Of a DNA stretch of 41,492 nt, positions 9,099-15,953 are shown in pieces. Within the stretch, counting starts at the first letter, position 1; every line of letters starts with the position of its first letter. The stretch is from contig JADIMK010000039.1 of assembly GCA_017694785.1 (NCBI GenBank), forward strand, positions 1-41,492, in the 5' to 3' direction. The DNA is from Candidatus Cryptobacteroides intestinigallinarum. Lineage in GTDB: Bacteria > Bacteroidota > Bacteroidia > Bacteroidales > UBA932. The notes beneath the pieces were generated by a model that saw nothing but the letters and a program-made list of their open reading frames with translations, was not told where the DNA came from and did no database searches. A program made the translations under genes and the position numbers.

Positions 9099-9845
9099 AT
9101 GAAAAGAACCATCATCAGACTCATGACCATTCTGGGAATGACAGCCGCCATCGCTTCATGCGGTCAGGGCGGCAAGAAACAGGCTGACGGACAGACATTC
9201 GATCCGAAGAGTCTTCCGGCAGAGCCTGTAATGGATATTGTAACCGACATGGGCACCATCAAGGTCAAGCTCTACAGCCAGACACCTCTCCACAGGGACA
9301 ATTTCGTGAAACTGGCTTCAGAAGGATTCTATGACGGAGTGCTCTTCCACAGGGTAATCAACGGATTCATGATCCAGACAGGTGACCCGCTTACAAAGGA
9401 TCCGTCAAAAGCTGACCTCTACGGCACAGGCGGACCTGAACCGGCCTACACCATCCCTGCAGAGATCGTCCCAGGCCTGACACACAAGAAAGGCGCCCTT
9501 GCGGCCGCACGCAGAGGAGATGCAGCCAATCCTAAGAAAGAATCATCAGGATCACAGTTCTATATCGTGCAGGATCCACAGACATGCGCACAGCTTGACG
9601 GAGAATACACTGTGTTCGGTGAGACCATCGAAGGCTTTGATGTCATCGACAAGATCGCAGCCGTGCAGACAGGTGCAAAGGACAGGCCTGTCAAGGACAT
9701 AAGGATAATCAGCATCCGTCCTGAGGCGGCAGCACAGGAAGCCGCAGAAGCAGACACGACTGCAGCAGAGGCGGCCGATACGACAGCTGTCCAGGCCGAT
9801 ATGGCTTCGGCAGAGGCAGAGGATACCTCAGCAGAAGAGAAATGA
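9099..9845 (+). CDS. Cyclophilin-type peptidyl-prolyl cis-trans isomerase, lipoprotein
   Basis: This 248-residue lipoprotein has signal MKRTIIRLMTILGMTAA and lipobox IASC. The cyclophilin domain (about residues 40-205) carries the active-site patterns FHRVINGFMIQTGD (catalytic Arg of FHR, then the Phe, Met and Gln) and SGSQFYI. The usual Trp/His region reads LDGEYTVFG, close to bacterial forms with Tyr in place of His. It should catalyse proline isomerisation of envelope proteins in the periplasm. The last 40 or so residues form a low-complexity Ala/Glu/Asp/Thr tail. The start is set by the signal peptide and the promoter box; an upstream in-frame ATG would put the signal in mid-protein. Its stop overlaps the next start by 4 bases (ATGA). 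Confidence 0.9.
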   Translation: MKRTIIRLMTILGMTAAIASCGQGGKKQADGQTFDPKSLPAEPVMDIVTDMGTIKVKLYSQTPLHRDNFVKLASEGFYDGVLFHRVINGFMIQTGDPLTKDPSKADLYGTGGPEPAYTIPAEIVPGLTHKKGALAAARRGDAANPKKESSGSQFYIVQDPQTCAQLDGEYTVFGETIEGFDVIDKIAAVQTGAKDRPVKDIRIISIRPEAAAQEAAEADTTAAEAADTTAVQADMASAEAEDTSAEEK

Positions 9846-10534
9846 TCCCGGAAGGATGCAGATACGTTTTCTTCGATGCAGACGACACATTGTGGGAAAA
9901 CGAAAGCTATTTCAGAGAAGCAGAGCACAGGTTTGCCCTGCTTCTTTCTGACTATGCCCCGGAAAAGGACATTGTAGATATGCTGATGCAGAAGCAGGAA
10001 GAGAACATCCCGGTCTACGGCTACGGCTCCAAGACCTATCTGATAGGAATGCTTGATGCCGCCACCGAACTCTGCGGGGAAGACTTCAGCAGCAGGATAT
10101 ATCTCAAGACAAAGCAGATCATCCACGACCTTGCCTACCACGAATTCCATCTGATCGACGGCATAGAAGATATATTGAAGGCCCTACGGAGAAAATACAG
10201 GCTTGCGGTAGCGACCAAGGGAGACCTGCCTGAGCAGATGAACAAATACAGGGAATCCGGACTTCAGAAATATTTCCACCATATAGAGGTGATGGAGAAG
10301 AAAAGCGAGGAAGACTATCTCGCCATGGCGGCCAAGCTGGACATACGTCCTCAGGACATGGTCATGGTGGGAAACTCGGTAAAGTCGGACATCGCTCCCG
10401 TAATAAATATAGGAGGAGTGGCCATACATGTACCGCATGAGGTCACATGGGCACACGAAATGATGGATATTCCTGACTCCGAAAGGGTGATTGAAGTAAA
10501 AAATATACGTGAAATAGTCAAAATATTGCTCTGA
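9842..10534 (+). CDS. HAD-superfamily phosphatase, YjjG-like
   Basis: This 230-residue cytosolic hydrolase has all four HAD motifs. Motif I is FFDADDTLW (nucleophile Asp and general acid Asp), motif II is AVATKGD, motif III uses a Lys in the EKKSEED region, and motif IV is MVGNSVKSD. A helical cap lies between motifs I and II (about residues 20-95). FFDADDTL near the N-terminus resembles the YjjG-type nucleotidase/house-cleaning branch, but the substrate cannot be fixed. ATGA overlap with the cyclophilin gene implies translational coupling. A sigma-54-type promoter begins only 9 bases after its stop codon. Confidence 0.85.
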   Translation: MIPEGCRYVFFDADDTLWENESYFREAEHRFALLLSDYAPEKDIVDMLMQKQEENIPVYGYGSKTYLIGMLDAATELCGEDFSSRIYLKTKQIIHDLAYHEFHLIDGIEDILKALRRKYRLAVATKGDLPEQMNKYRESGLQKYFHHIEVMEKKSEEDYLAMAAKLDIRPQDMVMVGNSVKSDIAPVINIGGVAIHVPHEVTWAHEMMDIPDSERVIEVKNIREIVKILL

Positions 10535-10542
10535 TGGCCAAT

Positions 10543-10559
10543 TTGGCACAGAGATTGCA
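10543..10559 (+). promoter_or_regulatory. Sigma-54 (RpoN) promoter
   Basis: TTGGCACAGAGATTGCA matches the -24/-12 consensus TGGCAC-N5-TTGCW at every conserved position, with the GG and GC pairs exactly 12 bases apart. The start of transcription would be near 10570. No ORF of note follows before the terminator at 10613-10644. Its activator and binding site are not evident. Confidence 0.75.
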
Positions 10560-10569
10560 ATACTTTTTT

Positions 10570-10653
10570 CGCGAATAGTTTTTTCATAGGTTAAGTTTTA
10601 GGTTAGAATTGCGACAGCTCTGCGTTGTGAAACGCGGGGCTGTCATCTTTTTT
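10570..10653 (+). ncRNA. Candidate sigma-54-dependent small RNA
   Basis: The interval runs from the predicted sigma-54 start to the end of a strong terminator, about 84 bases, with no coding potential. The 5' half is single-stranded and A/T rich and holds two copies of AGGTTA (10588-10593 and 10600-10605). The 3' half is a 14-bp hairpin with a GTGA loop and a T run. The layout (regulated promoter, short unstructured seed region, intrinsic terminator) fits a trans-acting sRNA. Transcription is inferred, not shown. An alternative is a spaced HAD-gene terminator with a chance promoter match. Confidence 0.5.
10613..10653 (+). terminator. Strong Rho-independent terminator (plus strand)
   Basis: GACAGCTCTGCGTT (10613-10626) pairs over its full length with AACGCGGGGCTGTC (10631-10644), with two G-U pairs and loop GTGA, and is followed by ATCTTTTTT. 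It ends the HAD operon and the candidate sRNA. The stop codon of queH (opposite strand, 10643-10645) lies inside the right arm. Confidence 0.85.
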
Positions 10654-11236
10654 GTAAAGTACTGTCTCTCAGGCTGAATTCACAGCCGCAGTACTGCTGG
10701 TTGTAGAAACTGTATTCCTTTATTATCTCCAGACGTCTTTCCTGGAGTCCTCCTTTGCGCCAGTTGCGGTCCCACCAGATGACATCGGGATAAAGTCCGG
10801 TGGCATAGCGGCCGGCCTCATTGATCTGGTCAAGACTTTTCCAGCGGGAAGAAGCGAGGGTCGTCGTAATGACCTTGAAACCGTGCTCATGCGCATACTC
10901 GGCAGTACGTGCAAGCCTCAGTCTGAAGCACTGGAGGCAGCGGCCTCCCCTTTCCGGCTCCCCTTCCAGACCTTTGACAGCCGAAAGCCACCGGTCATGG
11001 TCATAGTCGGCATCCACGATCTCAAGTCCGAGGGAAGATGCATAGCGGGAGCATTCGTTTTTCCTTATGAGATACTCTTCGTGCGGCCAGATATTGGGGT
11101 TGCAGTAGAAGATCACCGGGCGGACGCCGTCTTTCATCAGGCTTTCTATTATCGCAGAAGAGCATGGAGCACAGCAGGTGTGCAGAAGGACGGTCTTCTC
11201 CCCGCCCGGGACCTCGGTTTCAAGTTTTCTTTTCAT
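10643..11236 (-). CDS. queH: Epoxyqueuosine reductase QueH
   Basis: This 197-residue cytosolic enzyme reduces epoxyqueuosine to queuosine in tRNA, the last step of queuosine synthesis in organisms without QueG. The QueH/DUF208 signature is complete: LLHTCCAPCS (Cys21, Cys22, Cys25), GRCLQCFRLR (Cys100, Cys103) and the C-terminal QYCGCEFS (Cys183, Cys185), which supply iron-sulfur and metal ligands. The TTLASSRWKS segment is also typical. It is a single-gene unit, convergent with the HAD operon, and its last codons read through the T run of the opposing terminator. A TAGATTTG promoter box lies about 60 bases upstream. Confidence 0.93.
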   Translation of the reverse strand: MKRKLETEVPGGEKTVLLHTCCAPCSSAIIESLMKDGVRPVIFYCNPNIWPHEEYLIRKNECSRYASSLGLEIVDADYDHDRWLSAVKGLEGEPERGGRCLQCFRLRLARTAEYAHEHGFKVITTTLASSRWKSLDQINEAGRYATGLYPDVIWWDRNWRKGGLQERRLEIIKEYSFYNQQYCGCEFSLRDSTLQKR

Positions 11237-11297
11237 TATATGCTTATGGTTTCATCAGTCATTGCATCCTGACGGATGATGACGGTCACATCAGATA

Positions 11298-11305
11298 CAA
11301 ATCTA
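11298..11305 (-). promoter_or_regulatory. Bacteroidota-type promoter (-7 box) for queH
   Basis: The minus strand reads TAGATTTG, a full match to TAnnTTTG. Transcription would begin near 11293, about 57 bases before the queH ATG. It is divergent from the antiporter promoter 65 bases away. Confidence 0.5.
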
Positions 11306-11370
11306 CTTATTTTTTCGCAGCTTAAGGGCAAGCGGTGTATAGGAAACACGGACGGATAGTGAAAAAAGAG

Positions 11371-11378
11371 TATCTTTG
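11371..11378 (+). promoter_or_regulatory. Bacteroidota-type promoter (-7 box) for the NhaC-type antiporter
   Basis: TATCTTTG matches TAnnTTTG. The predicted start near 11383 lies downstream of the in-frame TTG at 11376, so that TTG cannot be the start codon; the ATG at 11400 is the first usable one. Confidence 0.6.
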
Positions 11379-11399
11379 CAGACCTTAACGATCTGCAGG

Positions 11400-12791
11400 A
11401 TGGGGATAATACCTGAAAAATACCAGGCCGACCTGCTGAAGACGCTGCGCAGCCTCGGGAAGAAGACCGGACGGACAGGAAAGAGGTCTCCGGCAGAAGG
11501 ATCAGGCGAGGACAAGCCGATGAACGGTTGGCTTGCCCTCAGTCCTATGCTTGTATTCCTTGCGGCATACCTTGTGTCATCTCTGCTCGCCGGGGATTTC
11601 TATAGGATACCGATTGCCTCCGCCTTCCTTCTGGCTTCTGTATATGCGCTGCTTATCACCAGAGACAAGACCACCGAAGAGAGGATAGCCATATTCTCAG
11701 CCGGAGCAGGAGACAAGAATGTGCTCCTGATGATATGGATATTCGTGCTTGCCGGAGCTTTTGCAAGTACAGCCGACGCCATCGGGGCGATAGATGCATG
11801 CGTCAACTTCACACTTGCGGTCCTTCCGGCAAAACTTGTCTATGCGGGGATCTTCCTCGCCGCATGTTTCATCTCAATGGCCGTAGGCACTAGTGTCGGG
11901 ACCATCGTGGCTCTCGTACCGGTAGCAGCGGGTATAGCTCAGGAGACAGGATCCGGAGTGCCGTTCATGACGGCGATTGTTGCAGGCGGCGCATTCTTCG
12001 GAGACAACCTTTCATTCATATCAGACACTACGATAGCATCCACAAGGACACAGGGATGCAACATGTCCGACAAGTTCAAGGTGAACATAATGATAGCCCT
12101 GCCGGCAGCCCTTGCTGTCACAGCGGTATATGTCGTCATGGGACTCGGTGGAGGCGCAGCAGCTGAAGGAGGGGAAGTGGAATGGGTGAAGATGATCCCG
12201 TACATCCTTGTAATCCTGCTTGCTATATCAGGGGTGAACGTGGTCTCGGTGCTTTCGATCGGGATAGCTGTCAATGCCGTCATCGGCTTTGCGTACGGGG
12301 ACCTGTCCTGGGCCGGATGGCTCGGTTCTATCGGGGAAGGAATCGGAGGCATGGGTGAACTGATCATCGTGACGATGCTTGCCGGAGGAATGCTAGAACT
12401 GATCAGGCACAACGGAGGCCTGGACTTCATAATAAGCCTGATGACCAGGCGCATCAGCGGGAAAAGAGGGGCGGAACTCAGTATCGCGGCCCTTGTCAGC
12501 CTCGCCAATCTCTGCACGGCCAACAATACGATAGCCATAATAACCACCGGAAGGATAGCCAGGGACATAACCTCGAAGTTCGGTCTGGATCCGCGCAAGA
12601 CCGCCAGCATACTGGACACATTCTCATGCTTCGTGCAGGGACTCATCCCTTACGGCGCCCAGCTGCTCATGGCTTCAGGACTTGCCGGAATATCGGCCAT
12701 CTCCATCATCGGATATCTGTACTATCCGTTTGCCCTCGGACTTTGCGCCCTGCTGGCAATCCTCCTCAGACTTCCACGGAGGTATTCGTAG
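11400..12791 (+). CDS. NhaC-family Na+/H+ antiporter
   Basis: From the ATG at 11400 this is a 463-residue membrane protein. After a charged 40-residue N-terminus it has about 11-12 hydrophobic helices, beginning at GWLALSPMLVFLAAYLV. The family signature GDNLSFISDTTIASTR is present around residues 201-216, and a second conserved segment, ANNTIAIITTGRIA, lies near the C-terminus. It would exchange Na+ for H+ at the inner membrane. A second possible start is the ATG at 11520 (MNGWLALSP), which would remove the hydrophilic extension; the promoter at 11371 allows either. It stands alone, convergent with the DUF4491 gene 14 bases away. Confidence 0.88.
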   Translation: MGIIPEKYQADLLKTLRSLGKKTGRTGKRSPAEGSGEDKPMNGWLALSPMLVFLAAYLVSSLLAGDFYRIPIASAFLLASVYALLITRDKTTEERIAIFSAGAGDKNVLLMIWIFVLAGAFASTADAIGAIDACVNFTLAVLPAKLVYAGIFLAACFISMAVGTSVGTIVALVPVAAGIAQETGSGVPFMTAIVAGGAFFGDNLSFISDTTIASTRTQGCNMSDKFKVNIMIALPAALAVTAVYVVMGLGGGAAAEGGEVEWVKMIPYILVILLAISGVNVVSVLSIGIAVNAVIGFAYGDLSWAGWLGSIGEGIGGMGELIIVTMLAGGMLELIRHNGGLDFIISLMTRRISGKRGAELSIAALVSLANLCTANNTIAIITTGRIARDITSKFGLDPRKTASILDTFSCFVQGLIPYGAQLLMASGLAGISAISIIGYLYYPFALGLCALLAILLRLPRRYS

Positions 12792-12805
12792 TACGGGCCG
12801 GCTGA

Positions 12806-13120
12806 TCAGCGCTTTTTCTTCGGGTTGGCCGGGAACCAGCCTTTTTCGACACGCTTCTTCTGCTCGAAGAGCTCAAGGATGGACCAGAGGCAGGAGAAAG
12901 CCACCACTCCTACGATTGTAGAGGCTACGGAATTCTCTATGAAAAGGGACAATACGGCAAAGGCGATTCCTGACACAAGGAACACCCACCAGCACCGGGT
13001 GCCGAAATAGTATTCGGCCTTGATGACTATCGGGTGGAAGCCCCCTATTATAATGAATGTGGCAAGGCCTGTGATGATGCCGCCGAAGCTGAGGATGGTT
13101 CCTCCTATTTCAAGTTCCAT
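12806..13120 (-). CDS. DUF4491 family small membrane protein
   Basis: This 104-residue protein, starting MELEIGGTILSFGG, has three hydrophobic segments (about residues 6-25, 40-60 and 63-80) and a basic C-terminus. The conserved block HPIVIKAEYYFG, the following CWWVFL, and the end EQKKRVEKGWFPANP match the DUF4491 family of Bacteroidota membrane proteins, whose function is unknown. The ATG at 13120 is preferred because a TATATTTG promoter box lies just upstream (13146-13153), inside the longer alternative reading frame. It is monocistronic and convergent with the antiporter gene. Confidence 0.82.
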   Translation of the reverse strand: MELEIGGTILSFGGIITGLATFIIIGGFHPIVIKAEYYFGTRCWWVFLVSGIAFAVLSLFIENSVASTIVGVVAFSCLWSILELFEQKKRVEKGWFPANPKKKR

Positions 13121-13145
13121 TGCAGAATTAATTTTAGATATCCTG

Positions 13146-13153
13146 CAAATATA
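13146..13153 (-). promoter_or_regulatory. Bacteroidota-type promoter (-7 box) for the DUF4491 gene
   Basis: The minus strand reads TATATTTG, matching TAnnTTTG. The start would be near 13141, about 21 bases before the ATG at 13120. Confidence 0.6.
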
Positions 13154-13197
13154 CTCTTTTCTGACGGACAGATAAATCATCCGGACAAGGATGGAAG

Positions 13198-13803
13198 CTA
13201 TTCCACAGAACCGGAGTCGATGAGGTTGTTCAGAAGAGCATAGACCGTGAGACCTGCGACTGTCCTGATGCCGGTCTTGCGGGTTATGTTCTTGCGGTGA
13301 GTGATGACAGTATATATGGAGATGCTGTAGAGATCGGCTATCTCCTTGTTGATCATTCCCTTGGCTACACAGATCAGGATCTCTTTCTCTCGTGCGGAAA
13401 GCTCCTGGCTTTCAGACCTCGGTGTCTCTTCACGGGAAGAAAGCGCTGTCCGCAGCTTCCTGATGATCACAGGAGGGGCATCATAGATCCCGATGACTCC
13501 ATCGTACTGCTTCCAGGAGTCTTCTTCCATCGCCACTGTCTGCAGTGCAACTACCGCAGCATCGGTATATTCAGATATCATGCTGCGCCCTGAATGTCTG
13601 GCAGCATAGTCGAAGACAATAGGATCCACTATCACTACATCCGCGTCCATATTCTTAAGCTGTGCTCCTCCAGAATGCGATATGTCCGAAAGTATGCCCT
13701 CGACCCGGAATTCCCCGAGGTCACTGAACACACCCTCGATTCCCCTTGCCATTATCCTGGAAGGCACTATCAGCAGGACTTTCCTATAGCTTCCGTTTTT
13801 CAT
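13198..13803 (-). CDS. LuxR-type response regulator, paired with a hemerythrin protein
   Basis: From the ATG at 13803 this is a 201-residue DNA-binding protein. The C-terminus holds a LuxR/NarL helix-turn-helix (LSAREKEILICVAKG, then NKEIADLYSISIYTVITHRK). The N-terminal half looks like a degenerate receiver: the strand ending VVIVDP offers one Asp, but the usual acidic pair after the first strand is missing (LLIVPSR). It may therefore not be phosphorylated in the normal way. The start overlaps the end of the hemerythrin gene by 20 bases, implying coupled translation and a shared pathway. An alternative ATG at 13812 adds three residues. No histidine kinase is adjacent. Confidence 0.85.
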   Translation of the reverse strand: MKNGSYRKVLLIVPSRIMARGIEGVFSDLGEFRVEGILSDISHSGGAQLKNMDADVVIVDPIVFDYAARHSGRSMISEYTDAAVVALQTVAMEEDSWKQYDGVIGIYDAPPVIIRKLRTALSSREETPRSESQELSAREKEILICVAKGMINKEIADLYSISIYTVITHRKNITRKTGIRTVAGLTVYALLNNLIDSGSVE

Positions 13804-14506
13804 TTTCCTCAAGTCTTGTTACCATCGGCACCAGTACATTGTTCTCTATCGCCGTATGCTTGCCAAGGTCTTCCTCAAGGAAGAAGATATGGTAAAGCAC
13901 GCTGTTCCTCAGCACAGTGTCGCATACCGGCGGAAGATATTTCATGACTATGTTCTTCAGGTCGTTGAGCTTCTCGTCTATATTGCTGTGGTTTTCCTCG
14001 AACTGCCCGATGCTGTAGCCTTCATGAGACAGACCGCTTATCAGAGCCTTGACATAAGGGAATACTGTGTTTTCCTCATAGGCGAAATGATTGCCGACTT
14101 CATTTCTGTATTCAGAAAAGAAACGGTATATGACTTTCCTCTGCCGCTCGTCACAAGGGACAACAAGCTCTTCAAGAGACTTCTCCAGCTTCTTCAGCTC
14201 ATCGTCCAGATAGAATGAATGGGAATTGTGCAGATATCTGACGACATCTGCCGGATTGCCAGCCCTGAGCAGGTCATCCGTGGCCACATAGTCATCGTAG
14301 GCATATACGCTGCATATCAGAAGAAAAGCGCTGACATCTATGCCGCTGCGGGCACAGACTTCCTCAACGGTATCTTCACCGAAACCGAGTCCTATGCCCA
14401 TGCGCGAGAGCACGATGAGCAGTGAATAGTCGAGCTCTATCAGGTCCGCCAGCTTCATCGACGGGGAAAGCACCAGCCTGGATGCATCTTTATCTATCCT
14501 GTCCAT
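13784..14506 (-). CDS. Hemerythrin (HHE) domain protein with ScdA-like N-terminus
   Basis: From the ATG at 14506 this is a 240-residue cytosolic protein. Residues about 18-65 resemble the ScdA/RIC N-terminal module (MKLADLIELDYSLLIVLSR, then VEEVCA), though GIGLGFGEDT replaces the cysteine-bearing GID..CCGG pattern. The rest is a four-helix HHE domain with His and carboxylate ligands for a di-iron site: YLHNSHSFYLDDE, NHFAYEEN, EENHSN and LYHIFFLEEDLGKH. Such proteins bind O2 or NO, or serve iron-sulfur repair. With the coupled LuxR regulator it may form an oxygen/NO-responsive switch; this is inference. An upstream ATG at 14536 is possible, but the promoter box at 14550 would leave a leader of only about 10 bases. 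Confidence 0.82.
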   Translation of the reverse strand: MDRIDKDASRLVLSPSMKLADLIELDYSLLIVLSRMGIGLGFGEDTVEEVCARSGIDVSAFLLICSVYAYDDYVATDDLLRAGNPADVVRYLHNSHSFYLDDELKKLEKSLEELVVPCDERQRKVIYRFFSEYRNEVGNHFAYEENTVFPYVKALISGLSHEGYSIGQFEENHSNIDEKLNDLKNIVMKYLPPVCDTVLRNSVLYHIFFLEEDLGKHTAIENNVLVPMVTRLEENEKRKL

Positions 14507-14549
14507 TCCTGTTGTCCTTATGGCAAAAAGTCCCATATCAGATAAAGTC

Positions 14550-14557
14550 CAAAGTTA
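14550..14557 (-). promoter_or_regulatory. Bacteroidota-type promoter (-7 box) for the hemerythrin-LuxR operon
   Basis: The minus strand reads TAACTTTG, matching TAnnTTTG. The start would be near 14545, about 39 bases before the chosen ATG at 14506. Confidence 0.5.
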
Positions 14558-14573
14558 ACAATAAATCACAAAA

Positions 14574-14616
14574 TGAAAGAGGGATCCGGATACTGGCTTC
14601 CGGTCTCCCTCTTTTC
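14574..14616 (-). terminator. Hairpin terminator between the Xus-like operon and the hemerythrin operon
   Basis: AAAGAGGGA (14576-14584) pairs with TCCCTCTTT (14606-14614), and CCGG/CCGG inside extends the stem. Because both outer arms end in A or T runs it could work on either strand. On the minus strand it would end the xusC-side transcript, or a short transcript from the box at 14682. Confidence 0.6.
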
Positions 14617-14689
14617 ACAAACAACAATTAAAAGGATCTTGCTTTTTTAACTATATGGCCTGAAATCTCAATCTCCGAAGGCAAAGGTA
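14574..14689 (-). ncRNA. Candidate small RNA between operons (weakly supported)
   Basis: A TACCTTTG box (minus strand, 14682-14689) would start transcription near 14677, and the hairpin at 14576-14614 would end it, giving about 100 bases with no significant ORF. No -33 element at a normal distance is seen, so this could equally be the 3' untranslated region of the PepSY gene. Confidence 0.25.
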
Positions 14690-14747
14690 CAGCCTTACGG
14701 ACTGTCTGTGAATCCCAATAAATTGGGAAAATCTCGCCATAAAGTCA

Positions 14748-15878
14748 TCATTGGTGGTGAATCCGGTGCTGTTGGTGGCGAATCCTGCGCTTTTTCAGCC
14801 ACATCCAGTACCCGGTCAGAGGCAGAGTTGCGCCCAGAAGAGCCGCAAGGAAGGTCAGGACCTTGGTAAGGACACCGCCCCAGCTGCCGGTATGCACCGA
14901 ATAGACCCAGCCGCTGACCTTTGCCGTCCGGGCAGCATCCTTATAGAGGGCAGCTCCTGTAATCTCTCCTGTGGAGGGGTCGAAAACATATCTGTCCGCT
15001 GCCCGTCTGTTTCCGAGGCGGCCGAAGGAAACAGAAGCTGACCCGTCAGAGACAGTTATCGACGCATAGCCGGGATTTTTCCCGGCAAGGTTCTTCACAA
15101 CCTTGTCCCATATATCCGTTACAGCCGCGGAAGCATCAGAGTCAAGGGCATGGAGTCCATGATCAGAAGAAGTCCCTGAAGCCGATTCCGCTCCGAAGAG
15201 GCTGTAGAATCCTGTCCTGTACCACTGGAACGACCAAGTGAGTCCTGTAAGAGCCAGTGCCAGGAGGAAGACAAAGGCATATATTCCTCCGGCCACATGC
15301 AGATCATACAGGAATTTCTTCCATCCTCTGCGGACATTGACCTTGAGTCTCCCAGACAAGGCTTTGCGCGTCCTCGGCCACCATATAACAGCACCTGAGA
15401 CAAGCACGATGACAAGCATAAGGGTACTTGTACCCACTATGAGTTTGCCCCAGAAGACCGTCTCTCCCGGCTTCATGCTGTCAAGGAGCCATCTGTGCAG
15501 GCGGAACATGAAAGAGAAGAACGGAGCCCTTTCATACCGGCCTGTAATCTGACCTGTATACTGGTCCACATATACCGCTGCCCTCCGAGGCTTCGAAAGG
15601 CCAACTTTCCACGTCCTTTCCGGATCGGAAGAGACTGTGACTCCGGTCACCCCGATCCCTTCAGGCAGAGTGCTCCGGACTATGGCAGCGGCGCTGTCGA
15701 CAGTAAGTGTAACCTGTCTGGAATCCTCCGGCACACCGGTGAAATACATCTTCCTGCATGCCGCCTCAGAAATCTCCTTTTCAAACACGAGCATGGCTCC
15801 GGAAAAACAAACGAGAGTGATTATCAGGCCGAACGGCACTGACAGCCAAAGATGTATCTTCAAAAATATCTTTCTCAT
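14748..15878 (-). CDS. xusC: PepSY-associated TM protein, XusC-like siderophore reductase/transporter
   Basis: From MRKIFLKIHLWLSVPFG at 15878 this is a 376-residue inner-membrane protein. It has four main helices (about residues 10-30, 145-165, 195-215 and near 345-365) and two periplasmic PepSY-like regions between them. The His residues in KIHLWLS, RLHRWLL, DLHVAGG and VHTGSWGG are placed as in PepSY proteins that may bind heme or reduce ferric complexes. It is the third gene after a TonB receptor and a DUF4374 lipoprotein, the same gene set as the xusABC xenosiderophore system of Bacteroides thetaiotaomicron. Its role there is presumed to be iron release or movement at the inner membrane. 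A longer start at 15935 would place 19 hydrophilic residues before the signal anchor. Confidence 0.75.
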   Translation of the reverse strand: MRKIFLKIHLWLSVPFGLIITLVCFSGAMLVFEKEISEAACRKMYFTGVPEDSRQVTLTVDSAAAIVRSTLPEGIGVTGVTVSSDPERTWKVGLSKPRRAAVYVDQYTGQITGRYERAPFFSFMFRLHRWLLDSMKPGETVFWGKLIVGTSTLMLVIVLVSGAVIWWPRTRKALSGRLKVNVRRGWKKFLYDLHVAGGIYAFVFLLALALTGLTWSFQWYRTGFYSLFGAESASGTSSDHGLHALDSDASAAVTDIWDKVVKNLAGKNPGYASITVSDGSASVSFGRLGNRRAADRYVFDPSTGEITGAALYKDAARTAKVSGWVYSVHTGSWGGVLTKVLTFLAALLGATLPLTGYWMWLKKRRIRHQQHRIHHQ

Positions 15879-15953
15879 CAGCAATATATCAGAATGTTGA
15901 TCATGACGTACCGTAACCTTACGGGAAACAATCATAATTCCACTTATCCAGTC

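Noticed and set aside
11376..11399. TTG at 11376 as the antiporter start
   Set aside because: It lies inside the TATCTTTG promoter box, upstream of the predicted start of transcription.
11939..12646. A 235-codon minus-strand frame opposite the antiporter
   Set aside because: Ser/Pro/Ile-rich mirror of hydrophobic helices; no promoter or start context.
12790..12815. GCTGATCAGC palindrome followed by a short T run at the convergent end of the antiporter and DUF4491 genes, as a terminator
   Set aside because: The palindrome has no room for a loop, leaving only about 3 bp of stem, and the T run lies within the DUF4491 coding end. Too weak to list.
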